The notes beneath the pieces are model-generated. The model was given only the letters and a program-made list of their open reading frames with translations. It searched no databases and had not been told where the DNA came from. The translations under genes and the position numbers were made by a program. A stretch of DNA of 64,000 nt from Begonia masoniana (lineage: Eukaryota > Streptophyta > Magnoliopsida > Cucurbitales > Begoniaceae). Shown piece by piece: positions 1-11,439 of this stretch; position 1 is the stretch's first letter; the number at the start of each line of letters is the position of its first letter. The stretch is from assembly GCA_022432975.1 (NCBI GenBank), contig CM039509.1:8185043-8249042 (forward strand). Direction: 5' to 3'.

Positions 1-3000
1 GCATCAATAGTTGATGGCCTTCGTCTTGCTGAGAAACAACAAAGTGTGAAGGTCTTCATTTATAGACATTGTGATATGGCTCATCTTAATGCATTACTGT
101 ATGTTTCTTTTTACCTTTTATGTTGAATTTCTGTTATTTCATTTGAGTTTATTTATACCTTTTGTTCGCGCTATTGTTATTATTTGTGCTATTTTCAACA
201 GAACAGGTTGCTCGTTGAAGAAGAAAGTTGTTGTAACTGATAGGTTAGCATTGCTATTCAAACTGAATCTTCATCTATGAGGCTGTAAAGTAATTATGTT
301 AAAATTCAATCATATCCTTAGAATCTTTCTTAGTTTTGAAGCTTTGAAAAAGTATATGTTGATATGTTCTGAGTTTTTTTTTCTTTGGCTTCAACGCTGG
401 GCAAAATTGTAGAAAACAATAGTTAAATTAAATATTTGACATACTTTATTCTCTATTTTAGTTTTTCAAATATACCCTCCAAAATATCTCAACTGTAACT
501 TTTGATATGACATCTAATCAGAGAGAGACATAGCAAAGCAAGCTCAAAATCAAGATGACAAAAGTGAGAAATAATTGACCGACCTCAAATAATGTTATAA
601 ATATATCAAAACTCATGCGCTTAGAATCTACCTATTTATTTACTTGTTATAGAACTTTATCCTTTTCTTCATAACGAGTATAGACCATCGTTATGACTTT
701 TTCCACTACTGCAGTTTGCTTTCTTACCAGTGTTTGGTCTTTATTTCATTCTTATTCGGCTTGTTTAGCATGAATGGTGACTTTGCACCACTACCGGATA
801 ATGTTATAAATATATCAAAACTCATGCGCTTAGAATCTACCTATTTATTTACTTGTTATAGAACTTTATCCTTTTCTTCATAACGAGTACAGACCATCGT
901 TATGACTTTTCCCACTACTATAGTTTGCTTTCTTACCTGTGTTTGGTCTTTATTTCATTCTTATTCAGCTTGTTTAGCATGGATGGTGACTTTGCACCAC
1001 TAACGGATCTGGCAAAACTTCGAAAGAAACATGGCTTTTTGTTGGTCATCGATGATGTAAGTTCTCCTGGATGTAATGCTTTTACGAAACGCCATAATGA
1101 TTTTTGCAAAAGCAGCAAGTCCATTTGATTTGCATCCAAGATTGAAGTTAATGCATCAACATAAGAGTCATAAATTGTATGGAGGAAAAGTTATATCACG
1201 AAACAAGGTGATAGGGTCCCTGTAATCTTCAATTCCAGGATAACCACAAAACACAAATACTAATTAAACCAAGATTACAATAACCAAGTTCAATAGTGAA
1301 GAGAATTCGAGAGCCCTTCTCTCTCCCAATTTGTAGAGGATTTCGAGAGCCTCTACCCTTCTCCCACTTTTCCCAATATTTTCCTCCCCTAACTTATCTC
1401 ATCCTTCCCACTTATATAACCCACAAAATCATAACTGAATTATAAGTTTAATACCCCCTTTACCCCTATAACTAGTAGATAACTACTCCTATAACTACTA
1501 GATAACATAAATACTAATTAAACCAAGATTACAACAACCAAGTTCAATAGTGAAGGGAATTCGAGAGCCGTTCTCTCTCCCAATTTGTAGAGGATTTCGA
1601 GAGCCTCTACCCCTCTCCACTTTTCCCAATATTTTCCTCCCGTAACTTCCTTCATCCTTCCCACTTATATAACCTACAAAATCATAATTGAATTATAAGT
1701 TTAATATCTCATTTACTCCTATAACTACTAGATAACTACCCCTATAACTACTAGATAATTATAATATTATCTTCCTCCTAAAATATTCCTAACAATACCG
1801 GCCGCTTAAAGTTCCACCTTGTCCTCAAGGTGGTATGAAAAGATTTTTCCTTTAGAGCTTGATGGAAATGGGCAAAATTCGGCTGGGCTTGCTGGTAAAC
1901 TTGGGACTGTGGCTCACTGGGCTTGCTTGCTTACTCCTCCCGGTAATTGTTTCTTTCCTGTCATTCAGTAGGATCGCTGGCTCTGATACCATTGATAGGG
2001 TCCCTGTAATCTTCAATTCCAGAATAACCACAAAACACAAATACTAATTAAACCAAGATTACAACAACTAAGTTCAATAGTGAAGGGAATTCTAGAGCCT
2101 TTCTCTCTCCCAATTTGTAGAAGATTTCGAGAGCCTCTACCCCTCTCCCACTTTTCCCAATATTTTCCTTCCCTAACTTCCCTCATCCTTCTCACTTATA
2201 TAACCCACAAAATCATAACTGAATTATAAGTTTAATACCCCATTTACCTCTATATCTACTAGATAACTACCCCTATAACTACTAGATAACTATAATATTA
2301 TCTTCCCCTAAAATATTCATAACACAAGGCTAGAAGTATATTACATCCTTAAATGAAACTCCACTGACATTTTTATTAGCTCTTGCTACTTGGAGTTGGA
2401 TAAGTTTGTATACTCACTAGAAAAATCTTATTCGTCCTCAACAAATCTTTATTTTGTTGAGCTCCAGGCTCATGGAACATTTGTTTGTGGAAAAAATGGT
2501 GGCGGTGTGGCTGAACAATTCAACTGTGAGAAAGATGTGGATATTTGTGTTGGAACCCTGAGTAAGGCTGCAGGTTGCCATGGTGGGTTCATAGCATGCA
2601 GGTAATATAGTCGGCCATTTTTTTTCCTCATTATCTTTATTGTTTAGAGTTTGGATCATTCTCCTAAGCGGAGTTCTCATTATTTGAAAAATTTATATTT
2701 TCATGTTGGGATTTTAATCAGTAGGTTTTTATTATAGTGTGAGAAATCATTTCGGAAACAATTAAGAAAGATATGAGCATTAAATGATTGACTAATAACT
2801 AACATAATTGTTAGTTGCATCTGAAAGCTTATGTGGTTATTCATTTTTTGTCCTCTGTGCTTGGAATTTTGATACATGTTCTCGTAATTATTATCGCTTT
2901 TTTGTTCAATGCGCTGCATAATATGCAATTCTTTTCTCCTTTTGAGAGAGAAATAAAATTTGTCGATTTGTTTTAAAATTTGTATAAACAGCAAACGTTG

Positions 3001-5265
3001 GAAGCTACTCCTTCAATCAAGGGGACGCTCATTTATATTTTCAACTGCTGCGCCTATTCCTATTATTGCTGCTGCCCATGGTATGCTATTTTCTTGTGGA
3101 GTATTTTTTACTCATATATATTAGTTATGGTCCGTAGTCGTATTGATTGGGCGTGACTTATCATGTTGAAAATATTGAATTTTGAATTTCATACCAAATT
3201 GATGCAAATTATGAAACTACCTGATTTAAAATGAAAGAGAATTAGACACATTGGGTAGATTCGAGATGACAAAGGAATTAGAAAAGTCGAGAAATTAAGG
3301 AGAAACAGATATTTGAAAACACTATTGTTCTTCATTTAATCTAATCTCCGTCTACTTTTGTTCTAATGACGGAAATACAAACCACGAGTCTAACAAGAGT
3401 GCTAAGACTCGGAAATTAATCTAAACCTAACCACGAATTTAGAAATTCATAGATAAAGAAGCCCAATTCCAATCCCCCTAAAAAAATAAGCAAAAATACT
3501 CAAATATTCAATGCTCTCCCAATTTCCCCTCTGCATTCTTTTTATATAGGAAAGTAACTTCACCTTGATGGAATAACCTCCCCACTACAATGACTGGCAT
3601 GGCACATCATCCTTATCCCAATCTATGACACATCATCCCTTTTACTATCCCAATCTACCCTTCAACCTTCTTCTCTTATTAATTTTACTCTCAACATCTA
3701 ACCAACAAGCCTCCATTTTACTTTCTTCTTACCTAGCCAATGAATATATCAAGTCCTAAAGAGTTCTCTTTGGAAGTAGGGGAATATAAGGTTGAAAACA
3801 GCATGAATCCACTTTTTCTATTTTGGGTTTGTATGGTCTATCTTACTGAAAATGGAATAGTTACCCTTTTCTAATTTAAAAGACATAGCTTTGAAGTAAG
3901 TTACTGTGATCCTATCACTCGCACACTCTTTGTGTACATTTTGTTATTAAAATAATTATCATAATATTGTGTGGGTTTAATAACTGAAAACTATAACAGA
4001 AAACCAGGGAAGGAGTATAGCGCGATTTGCATCTTTACAATATGTCTTTAACTTGATCAAATCTTAGCAGCTGCTGTAATTGTTGCTAAAAAGGAAAAAT
4101 GGCGAAGAAGGGCAATATGGGATAGGGTGCAAGACTTCTATGTTTTCACTGGGATCCCCATTTCAAGTCCTATTATATCTCTTATTATTGGAAGTGAAGA
4201 GAATGCCCTGCAAGCCAGCAGGTTCTCTCTCTCTCTCTCTCTCTCTCTCTAGGAAATGCCTGACTTTGTTAATTTCAATGAACAGGCATATGATAAAATC
4301 TGGCTTCCATGTGACTGCAATCAGGCCTCCAGCAGTGGCAGCCAACTCTTGCAGGTTTATATGACCTATCTTCTTTTCTAATCTTGGGATTTTTGTCATT
4401 CCACCCAAGGCTGATTCATGGTCTTGTTGTCCAATTTGAACCATGGATTTGGGTAGACCTTGAAAATAGAGTTTAAATTATAATGAGTCACCATTCCCAT
4501 ACTTCTTAAATTCCAATGAACAATAGGAATAGATAGTTTTTGGGGCTCGCACAATCATTTGAATTCATTAAAACTAAGCATTAGAAACGAATAGGCAGTG
4601 CCGCAGTAGCATCCTCTAGTGTTTTTCCTTTTCTTTTGTGGCTGTTTATGACTAACTTTTGATCATTATAAAAATTTATTTATCATGTAAGTTTGATAAT
4701 TTTAACACCTTTTAAGGTGGCATCTATATTATCGCCTAAGAATGCTATATACCTTTCTCCAAATTTCTGTCTTTTTGGTTGGATTTTGTTCCATTAGATG
4801 CCATGATAAAGATGAACTGAAAGGAAATATCAAATTTATTTACATGGAAAAAGGATAGTGATTAGTGGAAGGCAAGGAAATTAAATCGTTTCCCCTGACA
4901 TTTATCTTGCATTATTTCATTTAGACGCTCTATTCTTATTCTTTTAGAGAACACGTCATAGCTTTTGCATATAATGTTTTTTTTTTAATTGGAGGCCTTA
5001 TTTGTTTCTGAAGTTTTAATTTTTTTGAGGGAAAAAAATAAATTGAGTTTACTGTCAAATAGCTTAGATTTTGGATATTGAACACATTTCAAGCAATGAT
5101 TCTAATATTATTATTTTCATGTCCTGTAACTCTAGGCTTCGGGTCACGCTTTGTGCAACTCACACTCGGGAAGATCTGAAGAAGCTGACGACAGCCCTCT
5201 CAGAGTGCATTAACTTCAGAGACATTTTTGCCATGCACAACTCAAATAGATTTGCAAGGTTATAG
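1..5265 (+). CDS. BIOF: 8-amino-7-oxononanoate (KAPA) synthase, 3' part, 8 exons visible
   Basis: Pyridoxal-phosphate enzyme that condenses pimeloyl thioester with alanine, the first committed step of the biotin ring pathway. Exons read as <1-98, 202-243, 969-1056, 2468-2601, 2992-3080, 4071-4221, 4286-4354 and 5136-5265. All introns are GT-AG and the reading frame is kept across every junction. Diagnostic stretches are KKKVVVTDSLFSMDGDFAPL, IDDAHGTFVCGKNGGGVAE, VGTLSKAAGCHGGFIAC (its Lys is the expected Schiff-base residue) and KSGFHVTAIRPPAV. The 5' end lies outside the window. The C-terminus ends in ARL, which fits a type 1 peroxisomal targeting signal; plant BIOF proteins are reported with such tails, so peroxisomal location is an inference. 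Intron 3 holds a small LTR element, intron 2 holds a duplicated partial exon, and intron 6 is only 64 nt. Confidence 0.9.
591..1008 (+). repeat. 209-bp tandem duplication including the start of a BIOF exon
   Basis: Bases 591-799 and 800-1008 are near-identical direct copies offset by exactly 209 bp. The right copy supplies the real acceptor and first bases of exon 969-1056. The left copy carries the same exon start (SLFSMNGDFAPL), but its acceptor dinucleotide is GG (758-759) instead of AG (967-968), and it has no donor. The left copy is therefore a dead partial exon inside intron 2. Confidence 0.9.
1209..2324 (-). mobile_element. Miniature (TRIM-like) LTR retrotransposon in BIOF intron 3
   Basis: On the minus strand the 5' LTR is 1993-2324 (332 bp) and the 3' LTR is 1209-1794 (586 bp). 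Both have TG...CA ends. The insertion is flanked by a perfect 5-bp duplication, caagg, at 1204-1208 and 2325-2329. The internal part is only about 198 bp. It holds a primer binding site (minus TGGTATCAGAGC, 1980-1991), a short gag-like start, a dyad CCACCTTGAGGACAAGGTGG and a purine-rich end. No reverse transcriptase is present, so movement must have been in trans. The 3' LTR is longer because of a tandem duplication of about 254 bp (units near 1255 and 1509). The internal remnant resembles the 3' end of Reina-like gypsy elements. Confidence 0.88.
1980..1991 (-). other. Primer binding site of the intronic LTR element
   Basis: The minus strand reads TGGTATCAGAGC one base inside the 5' LTR end. 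It is complementary to the 3' end of initiator tRNA-Met, the usual gypsy primer. Confidence 0.85.
4224..4250 (+). repeat. (TC)n microsatellite inside a 64-nt BIOF intron
   Basis: An uninterrupted TC run of about 27 nt fills much of intron 4222-4285, starting 3 nt after the splice junction (the run begins at 4224). It forms most of the pyrimidine-rich content of this very short intron. Confidence 0.95.
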
Positions 5266-6153
5266 CGTTATTGATTCTTCAATATTTTCTTTTATGGGCT
5301 CTAACGCAAAGCAGCATCTTGAAAACACAGTTACATGTTACATGTTTGTTTCTTTGAATATAATTGAATCAAACTTTAGCTTGGATCTTTTAAATATAAT
5401 CATACTTCCAGTGTAGCCTGGAATTTTAATATCTGTTGTAATTCTTGTTGACTTGTAGCAAATTTGCAGCATTAAATTCAAAGATTGCTTGGTTTTCTTT
5501 CGTCGGTTTGTGTCGAGAAAATGACAGTAGATGCGCGAATTCTATGCAAGAAAGAGGGTATATTATTTTTGTGATATAGCCACTGTGGATGGAAAATTTA
5601 GGCCACGATATTTGTGGGTATGGACAATCCTACAGTAATCTAAGAAACTTCCAACAAACATGAAGTTAAATCGCTATTAGAGTAATTCAAAGAGCTAAGT
5701 TAATCAAACAGTTTGTTTTTATTTTCTGCTCTTATCTTTTTTACAAGTATAATTGGAAGTATTGCAAAGGACGGTTTATGGTCTGAGAATATCATGTTAA
5801 CGTAGGGCGTTAATTGGGAAAATTATAGTATTTATGTAGAATATAATGGCTAATGGGGATTTAAGCATAAGCGTAATTAAATTTAATTCGAATAATGTGA
5901 GTTAACTATTTACACTAACAATAAGATCCGTTTTGAAAGTACCAACATTAGACATTGCCTCTTGGTCTGTTTTAAATTTATTTATTTTATGTTCATTTTT
6001 GTGCATTTAAACAATATAAAAAAATGATTGAAGTATGGACATAGGAAGCAAATAAGCAATCTCTATTAGTTGAAAGCCATCTTTATTGATACATCAACAT
6101 TCCCAACTAGACTTTCACGCATAGTTCGGAAGCCAGATTAAAAGGCTTCAAAC
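5266..6153. other. Convergent intergenic spacer
   Basis: AT-rich sequence between the 3' end of BIOF and the 3' end of the minus-strand oxidoreductase gene. It should contain both 3' UTRs and poly(A) sites. I see no further gene, repeat or RNA in it. Confidence 0.7.
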
Positions 6154-9100
6154 TTAAGGTAAGAGCACTATTGACCCTGAAGTTTTCCTACTCTCGAGAT
6201 CCGCATGGGCACGAGCCGCTTCTGCCAAAGGGTATGTGTGGTTTACTCGAACCTTCAACACCCCCGACTTGACATTATCGAATACCTCCTGAGCCGCCTG
6301 CAAGAACTCGGCTCGTGCCGTTGTGTATTGCATGAGCGATGGCCTCGTGAGGAAAAGGGATTTGGCTGCAAGAGAGGAGAGTGGAACTGGGTCGGGAATT
6401 CCAGATGATTGCCCAAAATTCACCATGTAGCCTCGAGGTTTTAGGCAATCCAATGATCCCTGGATTTCAAAAACCAGAATTAGAATATCCAGAATCTCAA
6501 TATCTTTCTTCAAATTCACGACATCAAAGTTATGACTTTCCAAAACTGATCAATTTACTAAACTTTCGACTGTATCCTTGAATTCGGATAAGAATTAGTT
6601 GGATCCACAACTACCCTCGGGCCACCAAACAATGTTTTCCAACAATTTAGAAGATCCAACGATCCCTGGATTTCACAACAATGAAGTTGTCTACTTTCCA
6701 AAACTGATAAAATGACCATCTTTTTACTAAATTTGACTATTTTTTTAATTTGGACAAGAATTTGTGACATTCAGTCAGATCCTCGACAACCCACGAACGA
6801 CCAAACAATTGTTTCCAACAATTTAAACACAACAATTAAATGAGAAATAAAAACTCTAGGAGATCAATCAGCGTAGAATAGACCATTCAGTTAAACTAAT
6901 GAGCTAAATTTCCAACTGTTTTCTCGAATTCGGACAAGAATTGGTGTCATTCAGTTAGATCTACCACTACCTAAGAATAAACAAACAAATTTTTCCAAAT
7001 AAATTTAAACATAAAAATTAAACGAGGAAGAAAAACTTGAGGATATCAATAGATGATACGGATATGCTACATAGAATAGGCTTTTTGATTACACTAAAAT
7101 AAACTAAAATTTTCAACTATTTTGACTAAAAGATGAAATTTTTGGGCGCTTACCTGAAATGTATCTTTTCCGACAGAATCATAGACAACATCAACTCCGT
7201 TGCCTGATGTAATTTCGGTGACTCGATCAACAAAATTCTCTTCCTTGTAGATTATTACATGATGGCAGCCATCGTCTTTGGCTTGAGAAGCTTTCTCTTT
7301 GGTCGAAACCGTTCCAATCACAGTGGCTCCGAGACTGTTAGCCCATTGGCACAACAACGATCCAACTCCACCAGCTGCCGCATGAATTAACACAACATGA
7401 CCAGATTCAACCTATGAGAATAAAGTTAAGCCAATTTTATCTATAGATTTTGCGGATTTATATCGTAATTGACAAAAATATTTAAGAAAGGCAAGTTAGA
7501 TTGTCAAAATGAAAAAAGAAAATAATAAATAAATAAATAATCATGTGATGATGACTCTGGTGAGGGATAAAGTAAGCCTATTTTATGCATATATTTTGTG
7601 GATTTATATCGTAATTGACAAAAAATATTTAAGAAAGGAAAGTTAGACTGTCAAAATTAAAAAAAAAAATGATGACTCTGGTGAGAGATTTGATAGGTAT
7701 ACAAAGAAGAAAACACAAATTCTCTAGAGATTTGATAGGTATACAAAGAAGAAAACACAAATTCTCTAGAGAGCCACTCATACACTTCCCATGTTTCTAG
7801 TGATTCACAAGGAATCATCAAATGATACAAGTCTTGGATAATAAGAATCTATAACGCACTAGAACGCCCTTGTTGACGATCATTTACTCCAACAACATCT
7901 AGGATTTCTCGAATAATGTGATATCTCACATCAGGTAAATCCTTAATCCTTCTCTCTCTTACTAAGACTACAAAATATTCTTGTAAATTATGGCCAATAC
8001 CAAGTGTATAAGCAGTGATTTCAAGTTCAAGATTAAGCGTACTCTGACAATTTTACGTAAAACAGAGTTTGGTTTTTTGGGGATCACAATATTCTTTACA
8101 TAAATAATCAACAAATTATCCCCTCTCCCTATTATAATCCACCCATCAGCCCTTGATCTCTAAAAAATAACTGACACTACAAGTTATTAACCAATAAACC
8201 TAAGAAAACATCAGTTGCAACTAACTTAAAACTGTCCCAGCGCTTTTATTTTACGTGACTAAAGAGCCCCAGCGCTCCAAAGCTGTTTGAGCACTGGAAA
8301 GTCAGCGCAGTAGCATTTCCAAAGCAGTGCTACAGCGCTGCTTCTCTGTTTCAAGGGGTGGAGCTCCGATCCTTGGGCACTTGGGCGCTGATTTAATTGC
8401 CACATTATCTTCTGAATTCATCCTCGCCCATCAACTAATTCCTTTGTTCAGATTTTTGTTCCTTCTTTCATACGTTACCACAATCGGAGGTGTATCAAGA
8501 TTTTAAATTATATTCTGGAATTAAAATCCAAAAAATCCAAACAAGTTATTGGTTTCTAAAACAAAAGAATCTGGTGAGAACAAAGACCAAGAGGTTAGAG
8601 GGCTAGTGGGTGGTTATAAGTAAGGAGGGAGGAGGATGGTTGAATATTTTCTACAGCAAAATGCGGCCTAGAGTGGTTTAGTTCCGAGTGTTAACTCGTG
8701 GTAACTTTCAGGTCGGAGTTTCGTTGGATCTGTGGTGTTCCGTTTGTTTTCCGTCTGGTGTGTGGTTTTGTTATTGTTTTTCATTGGCATTTTGGGAGTG
8801 TGTTTGTTCGAGATGCTTGTGGTTTTATAAAAGAATTATAGAATATGTGTGTTTTATTTCCCTAATTCAAAATTTGATGATTTCTAGTTCCTCAGTTCCC
8901 GGAATAAAAAACCAATCTTTTCCCAAACATTTTTTATGCAAATATTTCTCTTTTTTCTTTTAAAATGCACCAAAATGAAAACTGTTGGGAGATAAATTTT
9001 GCACAAACCTTGAAGCAACTGCGGAGAAGAAACTGAGCTGTCATACCCTTGAGCATGATTGATGCGGCAATTAAAGGATCGATAGAGGCAGGAACAGGTA

Positions 9101-10301
9101 CTACTTTATTAGCAGGAAGGATTTGCTCTTCAGCATATGATCCCATTGGACCACCAGCGTAAGCCACAATATCTCCAACTTTATACTCACTAGCCCCAGG
9201 GCCCAAGGCTATTACCATCGCAGCAGCTTCAAATCCTGCATAAGACTTGGTGTTTTTTAATTATGGAGAGAATTATTTCTTTTTGAGGTAACTTAAAAGG
9301 AACAAAAAAATTCCATTAAATTCAAACTTAAGAAACCAATGACAAATGAGGTGGCAAACCAATCTGAATTTCCAATCTAATCCAGGTCTCTATTGGATGG
9401 AGAATTAATCTTAATCTTACTCATGTTGCCTACAAACATCAGCAGCTAAACCTTTCTAACACCATCCAGTGAAACTATTTATCTCACAAAACATAAAGAA
9501 CTCAAAGAGAACTGTATCTGCAGAGTAAAAAAACGAAGATAAAGAAGAAGAAGGAGGAAGAAGAACCTGGAGTGAAAGGGATAGAAGCAGCCTTATAAAC
9601 TCCTTTTCGGAAATACACATCGATAAAATTAAGACCGATTGCTTTATTTTTCACACGAATCTCACCCTCCTTTGGCTCCCCCAAATCCACATCCTCCCAT
9701 TTCAGAACCTGCAATTTTGAAGCACCATTTTCTATGAAAGATCAACTTCATAAGAATGGCAATTAATAGGCAGGGATCTCTCTCTCAAACGATACTGAAT
9801 TCAAAAAAAAAAAAAAAGAAATTGTAAAGGAATTTAATCAGCAATACAAAACAAAGCAGATCCTTGTGCCGATTTATCGATAACTCAAAACTAATTCCGT
9901 TTCCATCATAAGAACTTTTCTATCTTCTTCAACCAGAGATAACTGGTTCTTTTTGGCATGAGCATATCATTTTTTTTACGCCATGGGCGGATTAAAATCG
10001 AAAAACATCAAGAAAGCAGACACTACTCAGTTAATCTAGAACTGAAAGTGAGATAACAAAAACTAAAAAAGAAAAGAAAAAGAAGGGGTACCTCCGGGCC
10101 ACCAAGCTCATGAACCCTGATGGCTTTGACCATTTTTGGTGACGATGACTCAAGCTTCGAAACAATATGTCCAACGACAGACGATTTAGGTTGGAAATGG
10201 GGAAGACGATGATGGTGGGAAGAAACCCTTCTTCTTCCTGGAGATGAAATCGAAAAGGTTCGAGGAAATGGACGTAATTTTTGACAGCTGAGTCTTAGCA
10301 T
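6154..10301 (-). CDS. NAD(P)H:quinone oxidoreductase (zeta-crystallin type), organelle-targeted
   Basis: Five exons on the minus strand: 10301-10092, 9708-9567, 9235-9009, 7411-7154 and 6459-6154. All introns are GT-AG and together they give 380 residues. The protein is a medium-chain reductase that transfers electrons from NADPH to quinones or related enones. The N-terminal GroES-like part (from [14 protein letters not shown], residue 57) is followed by a Rossmann domain with the dinucleotide motif HAAAGGVG near residues 203-210. The C-terminal part has [15 protein letters not shown] and ends in SGSIVLLP. Residues 1-56 are rich in Arg, Ser and His with few acids and look like a chloroplast or mitochondrial transit peptide. 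A second Met at 57 matches the usual bacterial start, so a cytosolic form is possible. No zinc-binding cysteines are seen, as expected for this branch. Introns 3 and 4 contain direct repeats. Confidence 0.92.
6534..7012. repeat. Diverged tandem repeats in the last oxidoreductase intron
   Basis: Three degenerate units (about 6534-6651, 6690-6828 and 6882-7012) share blocks such as the TTCCAAAACTGAT start, a GGACAAGAATT core and a CCAACAATTTA end. The first unit boundary also contains a copy of the start of the last exon. Confidence 0.7.
7427..7772. repeat. Two sets of direct repeats in oxidoreductase intron 3
   Basis: A block of about 120 bp containing GGATTTATATCGTAATTGAC is repeated at about 7440-7540 and 7590-7665. 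It is followed by a precise 42-bp tandem duplication (two copies, about 7688-7772) containing TTTGATAGGTATACAAAGAA. I see no LTR ends or coding remnants here. Confidence 0.8.
7773..9008. other. Remainder of oxidoreductase intron 3
   Basis: Long non-coding stretch inside the 1.6-kb intron 7412-9008. It has no recognisable transposon ends or reading frame. A GC-richer patch near 8240-8400 repeats the word AGCGCT several times but forms no clear array. Confidence 0.5.
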
Positions 10302-10624
10302 GTTCAGTCTGACTTGAAAAATGATTTGAGTGCTAATAATAATACAATAATACTAAAGTTCTTCTCTAAACCTACGTGTAAAACAATAAATTGTGTAATT
10401 ATCGTAAATTTATATATAATAAATTATAAATAATTTATTTATTTTTTAAATTATAATAATAATTATTTGACACGTCAATAAAAATATATTTAGATAATAC
10501 AAAAAATTAAAAAAAATTATTATAGTTTATTTTCTTTATTATACAATTTATTTTGGCAGATAGACGTTAAAATTTTTTAAATAAATGATAAAAATATTAA
10601 AAAAAATTAGAATTTTTATAATTT
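10302..10624. other. Promoter-side spacer of the oxidoreductase gene
   Basis: Very AT-rich region upstream of the minus-strand start at 10301. It should hold the promoter, but no element can be assigned with confidence. Confidence 0.4.
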
Positions 10625-11035
10625 TGAAAAGTATAAATATAAAACTAGACCATAAAGTATTTTTAAATGATACATTAAATTTTTAATTTCATCAATTGAC
10701 CGTTTAAATTTTGAGGTGTTAACAATAAACACCTAGCTGTTATTATTTCCGTTAATAAACTTTAAAAATGATTATTTTGTCAATCAATTTATTTTTATTG
10801 ATTATATTAAAAGACAATTTAATAAGTAATAAATTGTCTTTTAATATAATCAATAAAAATAAATTAATTGACAAAATAGTCCTTTAAAGTTTATTAATAG
10901 AGTTAACCGAAACAATAACGACAAGATATCTAATACTAACACCTCAAAGTCTAAAGTATCAATTGATTAAATTAAAAGTTCAAGTTACCAGTAGAAAATA
11001 ACTCCATACTTTATATTATATTTTGATATTTATCC
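10625..11035. mobile_element. Long foldback / MITE-like inverted repeat
   Basis: The two halves are reverse complements around a centre near 10825. The inner 75 bp of each arm is almost perfect (for example AAAAGACAATTTA at 10809-10821 against TAAATTGTCTTTT at 10830-10842). The outer parts (around TTTGAGGTGTTA and TTAATTTNATCAATTGA) are diverged but alignable. There is no coding content. The size and AT-rich hairpin form are typical of plant miniature inverted-repeat elements. Exact ends and TSD are not certain. Confidence 0.75.
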
Positions 11036-11085
11036 TCTTAAAGATTAATTTTACATTTTAATTATTTTTTTTGACATAAAAATTA

Positions 11086-11258
11086 GGGAAAAGTTCAATT
11101 TAGTCCCTAACGTATGAGGTCAGTGGTCATTTGACCCCTAACGTTTATTTTTGACCAAATCAAACCATATCGTATCAAACGTTTGCAATTTAAACCATTC
11201 CGTTAATTTTTCAGTTAAATTTGACTGAAGTCTTTCAAAATGTCTAAATTACCATTTT
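11086..11258 (+). repeat. MULE-1 left terminal inverted repeat
   Basis: Matches the reverse complement of 43551-43719 along its length with scattered substitutions. The same family of terminal repeat is found at both ends of MULE-2. Confidence 0.9.
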
Positions 11259-11331
11259 CCTCTCTCTCTCTCGCTGCTTCTACGAGCTGGGCTTCGAAGA
11301 TTCTGAACCGAAAATAGTGGATTCGCAGAAG

Positions 11332-11439
11332 ATGAAGATGAAGATGAGCGCCGGAAAAGAAGATGGCCTGCCTGATCGGAACTCCGTCTATTCAGCTCTC
11401 AAGCTATTCGGTAGAACCATTCCCATCTCCATTTCGCAG
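11332..11439 (+). pseudogene. Captured first-exon fragment with a KLFGRTIPI motif
   Basis: An open 36-codon stretch starts at the ATG at 11332 and ends exactly at a canonical donor (CAG|GTTTCT after 11439). It contains GLPDRNSVYSALKLFGRTIP. A similar KLFG-x-x-IP motif occurs at the N-terminus of cycling Dof factors, so a regulatory gene could be the source, but I cannot assign it. It lies inside MULE-1 and its downstream part is missing or was replaced. E1 is inserted about 210 bp further on, in what was an intron. Confidence 0.55.

Noticed and set aside
4080..4444. Single-frame plus and minus reading frames over a BIOF exon
   Set aside because: The plus frame reads through splice sites and a TC repeat; spliced reading gives the conserved enzyme instead.
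7690..8700. Another LTR element in oxidoreductase intron 3
   Set aside because: Direct repeats exist, but there are no TG...CA ends, primer site or TSD to support it.
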